Below, piece by piece: positions 54,971 through 63,904 of a stretch of DNA of 64,000 nt. Position numbers and translations under genes: made by a program. The notes under the pieces are model-generated. The model saw nothing but the letters and a program-made list of their open reading frames with translations, was not told the origin of the DNA and searched no databases. The first letter of the stretch is position 1. Every line of letters begins with the position of its first letter. The stretch lies in assembly GCA_944388075.1 (NCBI GenBank), contig CALXHI010000022.1, positions 1 to 64,000 on the forward strand, given 5' to 3'. The DNA comes from an uncultured Clostridia bacterium (GTDB lineage Bacteria > Bacillota > Clostridia > Oscillospirales > Ruminococcaceae).

Positions 54971-56020
54971 ATGTCAATTACGGAATTTTTGAGCAAGGTC
55001 GTTGAAAGCCCAACGCTTCTGATCACATCGCTCCTCATTTTGGGCGTTGTTCTGGTCAACGGTTGGACGGATGCCCCCAATGCGATCGCTACCTGTGTTT
55101 CCACACGCGCGATCGAAACCCGTAAGGCCATTATTATGGCTGCCATCTTCAATTTCTTCGGCGTATTGGTCATGACGATGCTCAACGCTAAGGTTGCCGA
55201 AACCATCTATAAGATGGTCGATTTCCATGGCGATGCGACAACTGCTTTGGTTGCGCTATGTGCGGCAATGGCAGCCATCGTCATCTGGGCAACGGCGGCA
55301 TGGTATTTTGGTATCCCAACCAGTGAAAGCCATGCCTTGATCGCCGGTATTTCCGGTGCGGCGGTTGCCTTGCAGGGCGATTTCTCCGGCATTAATCCCG
55401 AGGAATGGGTTAAGGTGCTGTACGGCATCGTACTGTCCACACTGTTGGGCTTTGTGCTTGGCTTTGTGACCGCAAAGCTGACAGTTGTTATTTTCCGTAA
55501 CCGCAACCGCCTGAAATCGGAGCGTTTTTTCTCCGGCGCACAGGTTGCCGGCGGTGCTGCGATGGCATTCATGCACGGCGCACAGGATGGTCAGAAATTT
55601 TTGGCGATTTTCCTGCTTGGCACTGCGCTGGCACAGGGCAATGCCGAGATTACAGAATTTGAAGTGCCGATCTGGCTGATGGTGCTGGTATCGCTGGTGA
55701 TGGGTCTGGGTACCTCCATCGGCGGCTATCGTATCATCAAGTCGGTTGGTATGGATATGGTAAAGCTCAAGCCCTATCAAGGCTTTGCAGCCGATCTCTC
55801 AGCAACACTCTGCCTATTGTTATCCTCCCTGACGGGCATTCCGGTCAGTACTACACATACCAAAACAACCGCTATCATGGGTGTTGGCGCATCTCGCCGC
55901 CTGAGCAATGTGAACTGGAGCGTTGTAAAGGATTTGATACTGACATGGGTATGTACATTCCCGGGTTGTGGATTGTTGGGATATCTCATGGCAAAGCTGT
56001 TTTTGATGATCTTTGTGTAA
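54971..56020 (+). CDS. Inorganic phosphate transporter (Pit family)
   Basis: A 349-residue membrane transporter of the PiT family with about ten helices and two related halves. The family signature is present as VNGWTDAPNAIATCVSTRAI near residue 25 and the inverse-half counterpart GISGAAVALQGD and MAFMHGAQDGQKF. GIPVSTTHTKTTAIMGVG near 290 is the second signature. It imports phosphate with a cation. DUF47, the usual PhoU-like partner, follows at 12 nt. A GGAGGAAG site precedes the ATG. Confidence 0.95.
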   Translation: MSITEFLSKVVESPTLLITSLLILGVVLVNGWTDAPNAIATCVSTRAIETRKAIIMAAIFNFFGVLVMTMLNAKVAETIYKMVDFHGDATTALVALCAAMAAIVIWATAAWYFGIPTSESHALIAGISGAAVALQGDFSGINPEEWVKVLYGIVLSTLLGFVLGFVTAKLTVVIFRNRNRLKSERFFSGAQVAGGAAMAFMHGAQDGQKFLAIFLLGTALAQGNAEITEFEVPIWLMVLVSLVMGLGTSIGGYRIIKSVGMDMVKLKPYQGFAADLSATLCLLLSSLTGIPVSTTHTKTTAIMGVGASRRLSNVNWSVVKDLILTWVCTFPGCGLLGYLMAKLFLMIFV

Positions 56021-56032
56021 AGGAGCGGAACT

Positions 56033-56653
56033 ATGGCAAAGCAAAAGAACGATTATTTTCAGATGATGGAGCAGCAGGTTGCATGCTGCGTAGAAGCTGC
56101 GGGTCTGTTGGAGCAATTCTTCAGTGCATATACCCCTGAGGGACTCAAGGAGAACCGTGACCGCATTCATGCTGTCGAGCATCGCGCCGATGATATCTAT
56201 CATGATATCCTGCGCAAGCTGTCGGCAGAGTTCATCACGCCGATTGATCAGGAGGATATCCTCCATGTTGTGCAGTTGCTCGACGATGTGACCGATGCCA
56301 TTGATGAAGTGGATTTGGAATGCTACATGTTCCACATCATTGCATTGCCGGAAGATGCAATGACGATGTGCCGGAAGGTCAATGCTTGTGTACAGGAATT
56401 GCAGCGTGCGATTCAGGAGCTGAAGAACTTCAAGAAGCCGGAGAAGCTCAGAGAGCATTTGGTCGGTGTCAACACGATTGAGAGCGAAGCGGACGAAATC
56501 TATACTGAGGCGATTCATAATCTCTTCCTCAGTGAAACAGATGGCAAGATGATCATTAGTGCCAAGAATGTCTATGATTCACTGGAGAAGTGCTGTGACC
56601 TCTGCGAATTTTTGGCAGAAACCATCGAGCAGATCATCATCAAGAATACCTAA
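56033..56653 (+). CDS. DUF47 (PhoU-like) accessory of the Pit transporter
   Basis: A 206-residue all-helical cytoplasmic protein of the DUF47 family, built like PhoU with two three-helix bundles. Visible motifs are EHRADDIYHDI (near 43) and the second-half counterpart ESEADEIYTEAIHNLF. It regulates phosphate uptake by the adjacent Pit transporter. The 12-nt gap with AAAGGAG shows it is co-transcribed with the transporter. Confidence 0.93.
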   Translation: MAKQKNDYFQMMEQQVACCVEAAGLLEQFFSAYTPEGLKENRDRIHAVEHRADDIYHDILRKLSAEFITPIDQEDILHVVQLLDDVTDAIDEVDLECYMFHIIALPEDAMTMCRKVNACVQELQRAIQELKNFKKPEKLREHLVGVNTIESEADEIYTEAIHNLFLSETDGKMIISAKNVYDSLEKCCDLCEFLAETIEQIIIKNT

Positions 56654-56661
56654 TACCAATT

Positions 56662-56694
56662 CCCTCTTGCGATGCTGTCGTGAGAGGGGATTAT
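56662..56694 (+). terminator. Possible terminator after the Pit operon
   Basis: Stem CCCTCT / AGAGGG with a 15-nt loop and tail GATTATTTT. Confidence 0.4.
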
Positions 56695-56704
56695 TTTCTA
56701 TGGG

Positions 56705-56742
56705 AACGACCATATCGCAATCTGTGCGGTATGGTCGTTTTG
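56705..56742. terminator. Terminator between the Pit operon and alr
   Basis: 10-bp stem AACGACCATA / TATGGTCGTT with T tract on the plus strand. It separates convergent genes. Confidence 0.6.
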
Positions 56743-56743
56743 G

Positions 56744-57928
56744 TTAGCCTTGGAGGATATTATCGGACACGCCGAGAATATCGCCGCCCCGTAGGAAGAA
56801 ACGAGGTACTCGTTCGCCGACAGCACAGACAACCTCATAGTTGATCGTACCGGTTCGTTCGGCAATGGCATCGGCAGTGCAGCGCACGTCGCTGTCACCG
56901 AATACGGTCACGATATCGCCGATGGTCAGGTCGGGTGCATCGGTGATATCGAGCATCAGCTGATCCATGCACACTCTGCCGATCAAAGGGAACAGCTGAT
57001 CCCGAATCTGCATATAGCACGGACCGTTGGCATTGGTACGCCAAAATCCGTCCGCATAGCCAATCGGTACGGTTGCGACCAAACGGGGCGTATCCGCTGT
57101 AAATGTTCTGCCATAGCTGACCGTATCCCCGGGAGCGATGGTTTTGATGTGGGAGATGATGCTTTTGAGTGTCATGACCGGTTTGAGCGGCGGCAGATTG
57201 CTGACAGCCTGCGATGGATGCAGACCGTACAATACAATGCCTGCGCGAACCATATCGAGATGGGCTTCCGGATAATCGAAAATAGCAGCACTGTTGGCAC
57301 AATGACGCAGGGCAAAGTGTATGTCATAGGAGTCGAAGCGGTCGACAGCATCAAGAAAACAGGAAAGCTGTTTTCGGGTAAAATCTGCACCGGTTTCGCC
57401 CTCATCGGCGGAAGCGAAATGCGTGAAGATCCCTTCGGGATAGAGGCAGGGCAGCTTGCAGACTGCCAAAGCGTCATGCAGTTCCGAACAGCTGCCTCCT
57501 CGATGCTGGAAACCGATGCGTCCCATGCCGGTATCGAGTTTGATGTGAATATTGACCCGTACACCGGCAGACATCGCTGCCTGCGACAGTGCCTCGCCGA
57601 ATGAGCGAGAGTAGACGCATTGGGAGATGTTGTGCGTAGCAAGCAGCTGGGCACATTCGGGCGGTGTGTAGCCGAGAATGAGAATAGGCAGTGTGATATC
57701 ATTTTGCCGCAGCTGCAACGCTTCTTCCAGATTGGAAACGGCAAGCCAATCCGCACCGAGTGAAGCATAGAGTTTTGCGAGCATGATTGCGTTGTGTCCA
57801 TAGCCATTGGCTTTGATGATACAGCAGAGCTTTGCATCGGGGGATGTGGCTTGACGGATTTTTGTATAGTTCCAGACGGCATGATCGAGGTTGATTTCCG
57901 CCCAAGTGCGCTTGCGAATGCCTAACAT
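56744..57928 (-). CDS. alr: Alanine racemase
   Basis: Makes D-alanine for peptidoglycan, using pyridoxal phosphate. The 394-residue protein carries the PLP lysine in CCIIKANGYGHN (about 37-48), the DTGMGRIGF region, the RAGIVLYGLHPS segment and the catalytic tyrosine in VSYGRTFTAD. Fold type III (TIM barrel plus beta-domain). Length is normal. The ATG at 57928 follows AGGAGT; the longer open frame extends over the promoter. Confidence 0.96.
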   Translation of the reverse strand: MLGIRKRTWAEINLDHAVWNYTKIRQATSPDAKLCCIIKANGYGHNAIMLAKLYASLGADWLAVSNLEEALQLRQNDITLPILILGYTPPECAQLLATHNISQCVYSRSFGEALSQAAMSAGVRVNIHIKLDTGMGRIGFQHRGGSCSELHDALAVCKLPCLYPEGIFTHFASADEGETGADFTRKQLSCFLDAVDRFDSYDIHFALRHCANSAAIFDYPEAHLDMVRAGIVLYGLHPSQAVSNLPPLKPVMTLKSIISHIKTIAPGDTVSYGRTFTADTPRLVATVPIGYADGFWRTNANGPCYMQIRDQLFPLIGRVCMDQLMLDITDAPDLTIGDIVTVFGDSDVRCTADAIAERTGTINYEVVCAVGERVPRFFLRGGDILGVSDNILQG

Positions 57929-57980
57929 GGCAGGACTCCTCTCTTTTGGTTCGAGTAAGGTGTTTTCTTTATCATGGTAG

Positions 57981-58009
57981 ATTATAGCACGATTGCAGGA
58001 GAATGTCAA
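57981..58009 (-). promoter_or_regulatory. Promoter of alr
   Basis: Perfect consensus TTGACA and TATAAT on the minus strand with a 17-nt spacer, 53 nt upstream of the ATG. In the rest of 58010-58424 I see no convincing gene. Confidence 0.85.
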
Positions 58010-58248
58010 GAGCAATCGCATACAGAGATGGTTGCGAATGGAGAACGCAATACAGGCATCTCGCCCATGGTTTTCGTTGGTGGTCAGCCAAAATGCCTTT
58101 GCACCATGAGAAGGCAGATCGACTGCAATTGCGAAATCGACATGAAAAATTGCACTGCTTCATAGCACTTTGCAGGCAACAGGGCTATTCCATTCCAAAT
58201 CGGCAATTGGCATGGCAGCTTTATAGCCTCCTGTTTTTTGTATATCAT

Positions 58249-58284
58249 GAAAACAGCCAACAGATGGAACTGCCGGCTGTTTTC
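58249..58284. terminator. Hairpin, possibly a terminator, in the alr-spo0A-like gap
   Basis: Perfect 10-bp stem GAAAACAGCC / GGCTGTTTTC with a 16-nt loop. It has no clear gene to terminate on either side. Confidence 0.4.
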
Positions 58285-58424
58285 TGATTCAGCTGATTGT
58301 TATCGTCGCTCCGATTGACAAATTTTCCTCACTATCAGTATATCCGATAAACCTGCGTTTGTCCATCATATGGAATTGTTTTGATCTCGAACACGGAAAC
58401 AACAGTGTGCTCGGAGCGTATGCA

Positions 58425-58463
58425 GCAAAAGCGGAAACAAGCTGCAGAATCGTTTCCACTTTT
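58425..58463 (-). terminator. Terminator of the Spo0A-like gene
   Basis: Minus-strand stem AAAAGTGGAAAC / GTTTCCGCTTTT (one G-U pair), 17 nt past the stop codon, ending CTTTTG. Confidence 0.65.
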
Positions 58464-58479
58464 GTAGTTCTGAGGATAA

Positions 58480-59238
58480 TTAGTTGCAGTTGTTGAAATA
58501 CATCCGCAGCCAGTCAGCAGCCATGGCGATAAATTCGCTGTTGGTTGGGCGAAACTGCATATTGGATGCGGAACCAAAGTACTTTGCAACGGTTTGCGGC
58601 ATAACATTCTCCCAGCCCCGCTCCAATGCACTGCGAATGGCACGCTCTACGCAATACCGTGTCGTGCCGTAAATCTCCGCAACCTTCGGATAAAGCTGGT
58701 TGGTGACATGCATTCCGATTTGGTCATGTGCATACAGTTCGAGAATGGCAGAGCGAAGGTAGTGATAGCCCTTGCGGTTTGCGCTGATGCCGAATGCTTG
58801 CAGCAGCTGTGTCACCGACTTCATGATGTTGGTGTCGTTCATACTATGGATGCTATCGTTCGTTACAGCCGATACCGATGCGCAAAGTCCGACAATCATA
58901 TCGGTCAGTGCAGTATTGTCGATGAGCGCATGCAGAACCGTGATTGGGAACTGTGTACGCAAGTACTCTGCAAGCTGTGTGTTGTTTGGTACAACGGCAA
59001 TGATTTTGCCGGTCGTGCAAAGTTCATGCAGCAGTTCCAACAACGGATCAGACAATTGTTCGATGGTCAGCATAACAAGCTTGGGCTGTTTGGTGTGGAT
59101 GGCCTGCCGAAACAGGGAAGGGTCTTGCGAACAGGCACAGATGTGAAACCCCATGTTCTGTAATGTCTCGAAAGCAGGGTAAGCGTTGACAAAAAGTTCT
59201 TGCCCGACAATAATTGTCGAATTAGGATTTGTTTGCAT
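58480..59238 (-). CDS. Spo0A-like transcription factor with a degenerate receiver
   Basis: A 252-residue protein. The C-terminal part (about 135-245) is clearly the Spo0A DNA-binding domain: the GYHYLRSAI segment near 157-165, VERAIR at 198-203 in the recognition helix and PTNSEFIAM at 231-239. The N-terminal 120 residues look like a response-regulator fold, but the acid pair is replaced by Val11-Gly12, the phospho-acceptor position in KLVMLTIEQL holds Thr58, and the conserved Lys near 103 is missing. It can therefore bind 0A boxes but not be phosphorylated in the usual way. A promoter lies at 59283-59311 and a TGTCGAA box at 59362-59368. AAGGAGA precedes the ATG. It may be a Spo0A paralogue or the only one in this genome. 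Confidence 0.88.
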   Translation of the reverse strand: MQTNPNSTIIVGQELFVNAYPAFETLQNMGFHICACSQDPSLFRQAIHTKQPKLVMLTIEQLSDPLLELLHELCTTGKIIAVVPNNTQLAEYLRTQFPITVLHALIDNTALTDMIVGLCASVSAVTNDSIHSMNDTNIMKSVTQLLQAFGISANRKGYHYLRSAILELYAHDQIGMHVTNQLYPKVAEIYGTTRYCVERAIRSALERGWENVMPQTVAKYFGSASNMQFRPTNSEFIAMAADWLRMYFNNCN

Positions 59239-59282
59239 ATTTGTCTCCTTTGTTAGTCGTGTTTTTTTTCTGCAGCAAATTC

Positions 59283-59311
59283 ATCATAACACAACAAAAA
59301 AAGAAATGCAA
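59283..59311 (-). promoter_or_regulatory. Promoter of the Spo0A-like gene
   Basis: Minus-strand TTGCAT and TATGAT with a 17-nt spacer, 44 nt ahead of the ATG. Confidence 0.65.
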
Positions 59312-59361
59312 TACCCAATTTCGGACAAAAATGCGATTTTCAGCCCAAATATGCTTAAAAA

Positions 59362-59368
59362 TGTCGAA
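59362..59368 (+). promoter_or_regulatory. Candidate 0A box upstream of the Spo0A-like gene
   Basis: TGTCGAA matches the Spo0A binding consensus exactly. It lies 50 nt beyond the -35 box. A second match, TTGTCGAA, is at 59214-59221 just inside the coding region. A 7-mer is weak evidence on its own. Confidence 0.35.
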
Positions 59369-59381
59369 ATTTGAAAATTTT

Positions 59382-59642
59382 TCAGCGGTGACGATTGCGA
59401 AACCGTTCCGCAAGACGTTCGCAGCCGGGTTTGATCAGGCAATAAAGCACCAAACTGGAGATGCAATAATCGACAATGAACAGCACGATACGCAGTAGAA
59501 TGCTGTCTGTGAGAAGGCATACCGAATAGAACAGAGCGGCAAAAACACCGATAAAACCAATTGCCTGCACGAACAGCATCAGCTTACCGATGAAATCGGC
59601 AGGTGGTGACGGAAGATTGAATTTAGGCTTTTTGGATTCCAT
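59382..59642 (-). CDS. Small two-helix membrane protein
   Basis: An 86-residue protein with two membrane helices (about 19-45 and 50-70) and a basic C-terminus (ERLAERFRNRHR). No family recognised. AAGGAG at good spacing before the ATG at 59642 supports a real gene, and it follows pepD by 21 nt. It is the last gene of the five-gene run from 63838. Confidence 0.7.
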   Translation of the reverse strand: MESKKPKFNLPSPPADFIGKLMLFVQAIGFIGVFAALFYSVCLLTDSILLRIVLFIVDYCISSLVLYCLIKPGCERLAERFRNRHR

Positions 59643-59663
59643 GGCAAACTCCTTGCAGAGAGG

Positions 59664-61103
59664 TTAGGCTTTGACAGTTGCAAGACGCTCAAGCAGCGCA
59701 CAGAGAAATTCCCAAGTGCGTTTGGCAGACGGAATGGAGAGTCGCTCTCTCGGGGTGTGAATCTCAAGAATATCCGGTCCAATAGAGATACATTGCAATT
59801 GCGGTGCTTTGGCGGCAAGGATTCCGCATTCGAGTCCGGCATGAATCGTTTGGAGGATCGGCGGCTTGCTGTACAGCGACTTGTAAACAGCAATGGCAGT
59901 CTGTTCGAGCAGGGTATTCGGTTGATATTCCCATGCAGGGTAATCGCCGGAACAAGCGACCTGTCCGTCTGCCTGTTCTGTGATGGCAATGATGGCATCG
60001 GCAAGGTCATACTTTGCTTGATTCACGCTGCTGCGGAGCAACGCAGTCACCTCCATGCAGTCCGACTTCAGACGGAATACGCCGAGATTGAGCGAGGTTT
60101 CGGGCATTTGCAAGGTCGGGTGCATGGTTTGTACGCCGTTTGGCAGATGCAGGAGCGTTTCGAGCAATGCCGCTGTCGATTCTTTGGTCAGGGCAAATTG
60201 TGTGCTTTTCACGGGAATGTCAACGGAGAGCTGAGCATTGGTTTCTTCAGGATATGCGGTCAGGATGGCATTGCGTTTTGCAGAAATGGCATCAAGGACA
60301 TCGGTCATCATGCAAGGCGTACAGAGAAATTGCACTACTGCATCGGTCGGGATGACATTATCCCGTACACCGCCTTCCCAGCTGCAAAGCCGGATCGGAG
60401 ACGGAATTGCCGAGAGCAGCTCTGCCATCATGCGGTTGGCATTGAGCAAAGGCTTATGGATCTCGACACCGGAATGTCCGCCGCAGAGTCCGGAGATCGT
60501 CAGTGTGACGAGCGTGCCGCTTGCCTGTTCTCGCACAATGGGCAAAGACAGTGCAAGTCGTAGTCCGCCGGCACAGCCAACGGTGAAGATGCCTTCCTCC
60601 TCGGAATCGAGGTTGATCAGATACGGCGCATCAAGCTGCTCGGCAGCCAAACCGGATGCACCATTCATACCGGTTTCCTCGTCATTGGTCAGCAGGACGG
60701 TCAATGGCGGATGTGGGATATCCTGCGATTCCAGCAGGGCAAATGCCATCGCAATCGCAATGCCGTCATCGCCGCCCAAGGTCGTACCCTGAGCAGAGAG
60801 AAAATCCGTATCCCATACCAAATCAAGACCATCGGTTTGCATATTTTTGGGGCAGTCGGGCAGTTTGGCACAGACCATATCCAAATGTCCCTGCAAAATC
60901 ACAGGTGCAGCCTGTTCACAGCCCGATGCGGCAGGCTTTCGGAGAATCACATTGCCGGCTTCATCGGCAGTCGCAGAAACGCCCAGATGTTTTGCCGTTT
61001 GCAAGCAGTATTCCCGTATAGCATCAGTCTGACCCGAACCATGCGGAATGGCACAGATTTCCGTGAAATAGCGAAACACAGCTTGCGGTTCCGGATAGGT
61101 CAT
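59664..61103 (-). CDS. pepD: Aminoacyl-histidine dipeptidase (PepD)
   Basis: Cytoplasmic metallopeptidase of the M20 family that cleaves Xaa-His dipeptides and some others. The 479-residue protein has metal and catalytic residues in QGHLDMVCAK, LGGDDGIAIAMA, NDEETGMNGA, INLDSEEEG and the C-terminal HAGLECGIL and IGPDILEIHTPRER. The lid domain lies between residues 190 and 385. Length fits PepD. GAAAGGAG precedes the ATG. It lies 15 nt after the cysteine-cluster gene. With the symporter upstream this suggests amino acid and peptide use. Confidence 0.94.
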   Translation of the reverse strand: MTYPEPQAVFRYFTEICAIPHGSGQTDAIREYCLQTAKHLGVSATADEAGNVILRKPAASGCEQAAPVILQGHLDMVCAKLPDCPKNMQTDGLDLVWDTDFLSAQGTTLGGDDGIAIAMAFALLESQDIPHPPLTVLLTNDEETGMNGASGLAAEQLDAPYLINLDSEEEGIFTVGCAGGLRLALSLPIVREQASGTLVTLTISGLCGGHSGVEIHKPLLNANRMMAELLSAIPSPIRLCSWEGGVRDNVIPTDAVVQFLCTPCMMTDVLDAISAKRNAILTAYPEETNAQLSVDIPVKSTQFALTKESTAALLETLLHLPNGVQTMHPTLQMPETSLNLGVFRLKSDCMEVTALLRSSVNQAKYDLADAIIAITEQADGQVACSGDYPAWEYQPNTLLEQTAIAVYKSLYSKPPILQTIHAGLECGILAAKAPQLQCISIGPDILEIHTPRERLSIPSAKRTWEFLCALLERLATVKA

Positions 61104-61118
61104 GGTACATCGCTCCTT

Positions 61119-61583
61119 TCACAAATAGCGATAGTTGGGGTGATAGGGGACGATCAAGGTCGGGTCTTGTTCAGCTGCCTTGAGAATGCGCAGCCGCAAT
61201 CCGCTGTCGAGCAGGGCATGCAGTGCCGGTGCATCGGCATCGGGCAGACCGTCACAGCCCTGATAGAGGGTCAGCGCAGGCTTGCCGTCAGAATCGGGCA
61301 TCACCCGAATCGGCCAAATCCCACAGGCAAATGGCTTTTCCTCCGGCGGCAGCGTACAGCCGGTTTGGGAATCGAGAAACGGGCAGGGCCGTGCCGCATC
61401 CTCTGCACCATAGGACAGCATAATGCGGTAGCGGTCGCCATCGGGCTGTATGGGATAGCCTTCCGGCAGACGGTCGATCGCAGCCTTGGAAAAGGTCGGC
61501 ATCTCCCATGCGCTTTCCGGACGAAAGACGCAGCAGTTTTTGCAGGCAGCACAGGTTTTCGGCGAAAGAATGGATTTGAGCAT
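61119..61583 (-). CDS. YkgJ-type cysteine cluster protein
   Basis: A 154-residue protein with an N-terminal CAACKNCCVF cluster (residues 11-20) and further cysteines in CPFLDSQTGC and ACGIWPIRV. This is the pattern of the YkgJ family (zinc- or iron-sulfur-binding, CxxCxxCC). The function is unknown. The ATG at 61583 follows GGAAAGGA; a longer frame reaching 61880 overlaps the DUF2156 gene and is not used. It lies 5 nt after that gene. Confidence 0.85.
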   Translation of the reverse strand: MLKSILSPKTCAACKNCCVFRPESAWEMPTFSKAAIDRLPEGYPIQPDGDRYRIMLSYGAEDAARPCPFLDSQTGCTLPPEEKPFACGIWPIRVMPDSDGKPALTLYQGCDGLPDADAPALHALLDSGLRLRILKAAEQDPTLIVPYHPNYRYL

Positions 61584-61588
61584 AGAAC

Positions 61589-62485
61589 TTATCCTTTCCG
61601 AACAGCAATGAATTTTTCGTTGAGCAAATCGGGGCGATAGGAGGTTTTCGAGGTACGCATACCCGATTCGCCCAAATCCTCTTCCCGATTGAGGTATTCG
61701 GCTTGCGGAAGGCGTTTTGCCATCTCGTTGGCGACAACGGGAAACGCATGTCGCTGTTCGGGAACGACCTTCTCGAAATGCACATCCCATACACCCGGTG
61801 ACAGCTCCGACACCATCGTCATACCAACGGGTGCATCGTTCGCATAGAGGAGAATGCCGTGCATGCCGAGGGCTTCCCAATGATCGGCAGCTTCCTGTAT
61901 GCAGGCAAATTCCTCGAGCAAAGAGGGGTCATTGGGGTTAGCCCGTCCGGCGAGCCAAGCCTTGGCCACGCCGAGTGCGATATCTACATTTTCGGGAATC
62001 AGCGGCTGCACATCGGCATTCGGATGGGCACGGTAAAATTGAGAGATGTGGTTGCGCTTTTTGTGGTAACGAGAGCCTTTCATCTCTGCCAGATTTTGGC
62101 GTAGGTAGAGATATTCGGTATATCCCTCTGCCGGTATAAAGGCAAACGCATCCGGCAAAACGGATTGCAGCTGTTCGCATTGAGCAGCCGTCAAGAGGGT
62201 GAGCTGCAACGGAATGCCCCGCTGATCGGCATCTGCCTGCAAATGGGCAATGCTGTCAGCCAAGTCGCCGTCCCCGAGCGGAAAGCCATAGCAGCCTGCC
62301 CGAAAGCCGGCATGGTAACGGCGCAGTACATGATTACCGCAGAATGCAATTTCAATCCGATATTTATGCCGCAGGAGAAAGAGATTCGCAAAAGCGGCAT
62401 CATTTTCCCTGGCATGAGAGACGGCCGCCGCTTGCAGTACGGCATGGCGATCCTCGAGTACAGGCGTATGAAACGAAAGCGTCAT
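61589..62485 (-). CDS. DUF2156 protein (GNAT-like)
   Basis: A 298-residue protein with the DUF2156 domain, two tandem GNAT-type halves as in the C-terminal part of lysylphosphatidylglycerol synthases and FemX-like enzymes. Landmarks are ENDAAFANLFLLRHKY, EYLYLRQNLAEMKGSRYHKKRNHI and the final LNREEDLGESGMRTSKTSY. It has no membrane domain, unlike MprF. It may transfer an aminoacyl group from tRNA to a wall or lipid acceptor; this is inference. GAAGG precedes the ATG. It lies 18 nt after the symporter. Confidence 0.85.
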   Translation of the reverse strand: MTLSFHTPVLEDRHAVLQAAAVSHARENDAAFANLFLLRHKYRIEIAFCGNHVLRRYHAGFRAGCYGFPLGDGDLADSIAHLQADADQRGIPLQLTLLTAAQCEQLQSVLPDAFAFIPAEGYTEYLYLRQNLAEMKGSRYHKKRNHISQFYRAHPNADVQPLIPENVDIALGVAKAWLAGRANPNDPSLLEEFACIQEAADHWEALGMHGILLYANDAPVGMTMVSELSPGVWDVHFEKVVPEQRHAFPVVANEMAKRLPQAEYLNREEDLGESGMRTSKTSYRPDLLNEKFIAVRKG

Positions 62486-62503
62486 GCGCTTATCGCCTTC
62501 CTT

Positions 62504-63838
62504 CTATCTTTTTTTGCATACTCTATTATTATACCACGATTTCGTCTGTTTTGTCAAATCGCCGTGCGGTTCGGGGGAGAGCAGGATCAATGCGGTGAGA
62601 TTGGGCAGAGCCATACAGCCATTGGCGATATCGCAGAGCAGCCAAATAGCGGCACTGTCCGAGAGGGCACCGGCGAATGCTGCCAGCACATATGCCGACA
62701 GATACAACGCCTCACAGCGTTTGCCGCCGAGATAGCGCATCGCCGCAAGCCCACATGGGTACCAGCCAATCAAGGTTGCAAAGGCAAAGCAGATCATACA
62801 GCCGGCAAGGAGTGGTTTTGCCTGCGTGCCGAGTCCTTTTGTGAATGCCGAAAGCCAAAGCTCGGTACCGTCAAAGCTTGGGTTCGGGAGGGAAATATCG
62901 GCGGTCAGAAGGACAAGTGCCGTTGCTGTACAGCAGAGCAGGGTATCGACGAAAACTTCTGTGACCGCCCAATCGCCCTGCCGATGAGGGGTGCTGCTTT
63001 CCATATGGAGCAGGGAGGATGTACCGAGTCCGGCTTCATTGGAGAAAATGCCACGGCAAAAACCGGTACGGAGGGCTTGCAGCAAAAGTGTTCCACTGAA
63101 GCCGCCGCAGACCGCATCGAGACCACATGCGCCTTGCAGCATGGCAGTCAAGGCGTCCGGCAGTCGGGAACGCTGTTTGCAGAGCAAAAACAAACAACAC
63201 AGGAAATAGCTGCCGCAGAGGAGCGGCATCAGCCATTCGGTCAGTCTGCCAATGCGTTTGGTACCTCCATGCAGTATGACAAACGCCAAAACAGCCAGGA
63301 GAATCGCTGTCAGCGGTTTGGGCAGCCCTAACGCATAGGCGGCTGACGAGATGGTATTGGTCTGCGCCAGATTGCCCATACCGAGCCCTGCACCGATACA
63401 GCAGACTGCAAAAAATCCCGTCAGACAGGGCGATTGCAGACCATAGCGCAGATACGCCAGCGCACCGCCGAGTCCATTCCGGGCATAGCGTGCAGACAGG
63501 CGGTTTTCCGCATAGACCAAGACCATGCCCAGACAGGCGGATACCCACATCCAGACAATTGCCCCCGGACCGCCGACCGCCAATGCCGCTGCCGTACCGA
63601 CCAAATTGCCCGTTCCCATGGTAGCAGCGAGGGCAGTTGAGAAGATTTGCCGTTGGGAGAGCGCATTGGAACGGTCAGAGCGTGAGAACAGTCCACCGAT
63701 TGTGTGACGGAATATGCCCCACAAGCCGCACAGCGGTCTGCCTCGCATACGAACGGCGCAGACGACAGCAGTCAGCAGCAGGAACACAGGCAAGCACCAT
63801 TGCCAGAGCATTTGGTGCAGCAATTCGAGCAGGTTCAT
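62504..63838 (-). CDS. AGCS-family sodium:alanine symporter
   Basis: A 444-residue membrane transporter with about eleven helices. The family signature GPGAIVWMWVSACLGM (near 90-105) and the ATMGTGNLVGTAAA region near 70 are readable, as well as the ISNEAGLGTS-like SNEAGLGTSSLLH segment. It imports alanine or glycine with sodium. It starts the minus-strand run that ends with the small membrane protein; ATGGAGG precedes the ATG. Confidence 0.95.
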   Translation of the reverse strand: MNLLELLHQMLWQWCLPVFLLLTAVVCAVRMRGRPLCGLWGIFRHTIGGLFSRSDRSNALSQRQIFSTALAATMGTGNLVGTAAALAVGGPGAIVWMWVSACLGMVLVYAENRLSARYARNGLGGALAYLRYGLQSPCLTGFFAVCCIGAGLGMGNLAQTNTISSAAYALGLPKPLTAILLAVLAFVILHGGTKRIGRLTEWLMPLLCGSYFLCCLFLLCKQRSRLPDALTAMLQGACGLDAVCGGFSGTLLLQALRTGFCRGIFSNEAGLGTSSLLHMESSTPHRQGDWAVTEVFVDTLLCCTATALVLLTADISLPNPSFDGTELWLSAFTKGLGTQAKPLLAGCMICFAFATLIGWYPCGLAAMRYLGGKRCEALYLSAYVLAAFAGALSDSAAIWLLCDIANGCMALPNLTALILLSPEPHGDLTKQTKSWYNNRVCKKR

Positions 63839-63904
63839 TGCATTCCTCCATATGATATAGTATGGTATTCAAAGAAAATCCATAAGAAAAATTATTCGGA
63901 TTCA

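Noticed and set aside
58003..58287. 94-codon plus-strand open frame in the alr-spo0A-like gap
   Set aside because: Lies over the alr promoter, has no good ribosome site and an unusual composition; not supported.
62165..63331. 388-codon plus-strand open frame
   Set aside because: Opposite to the DUF2156 and symporter genes, which have good starts and motifs.
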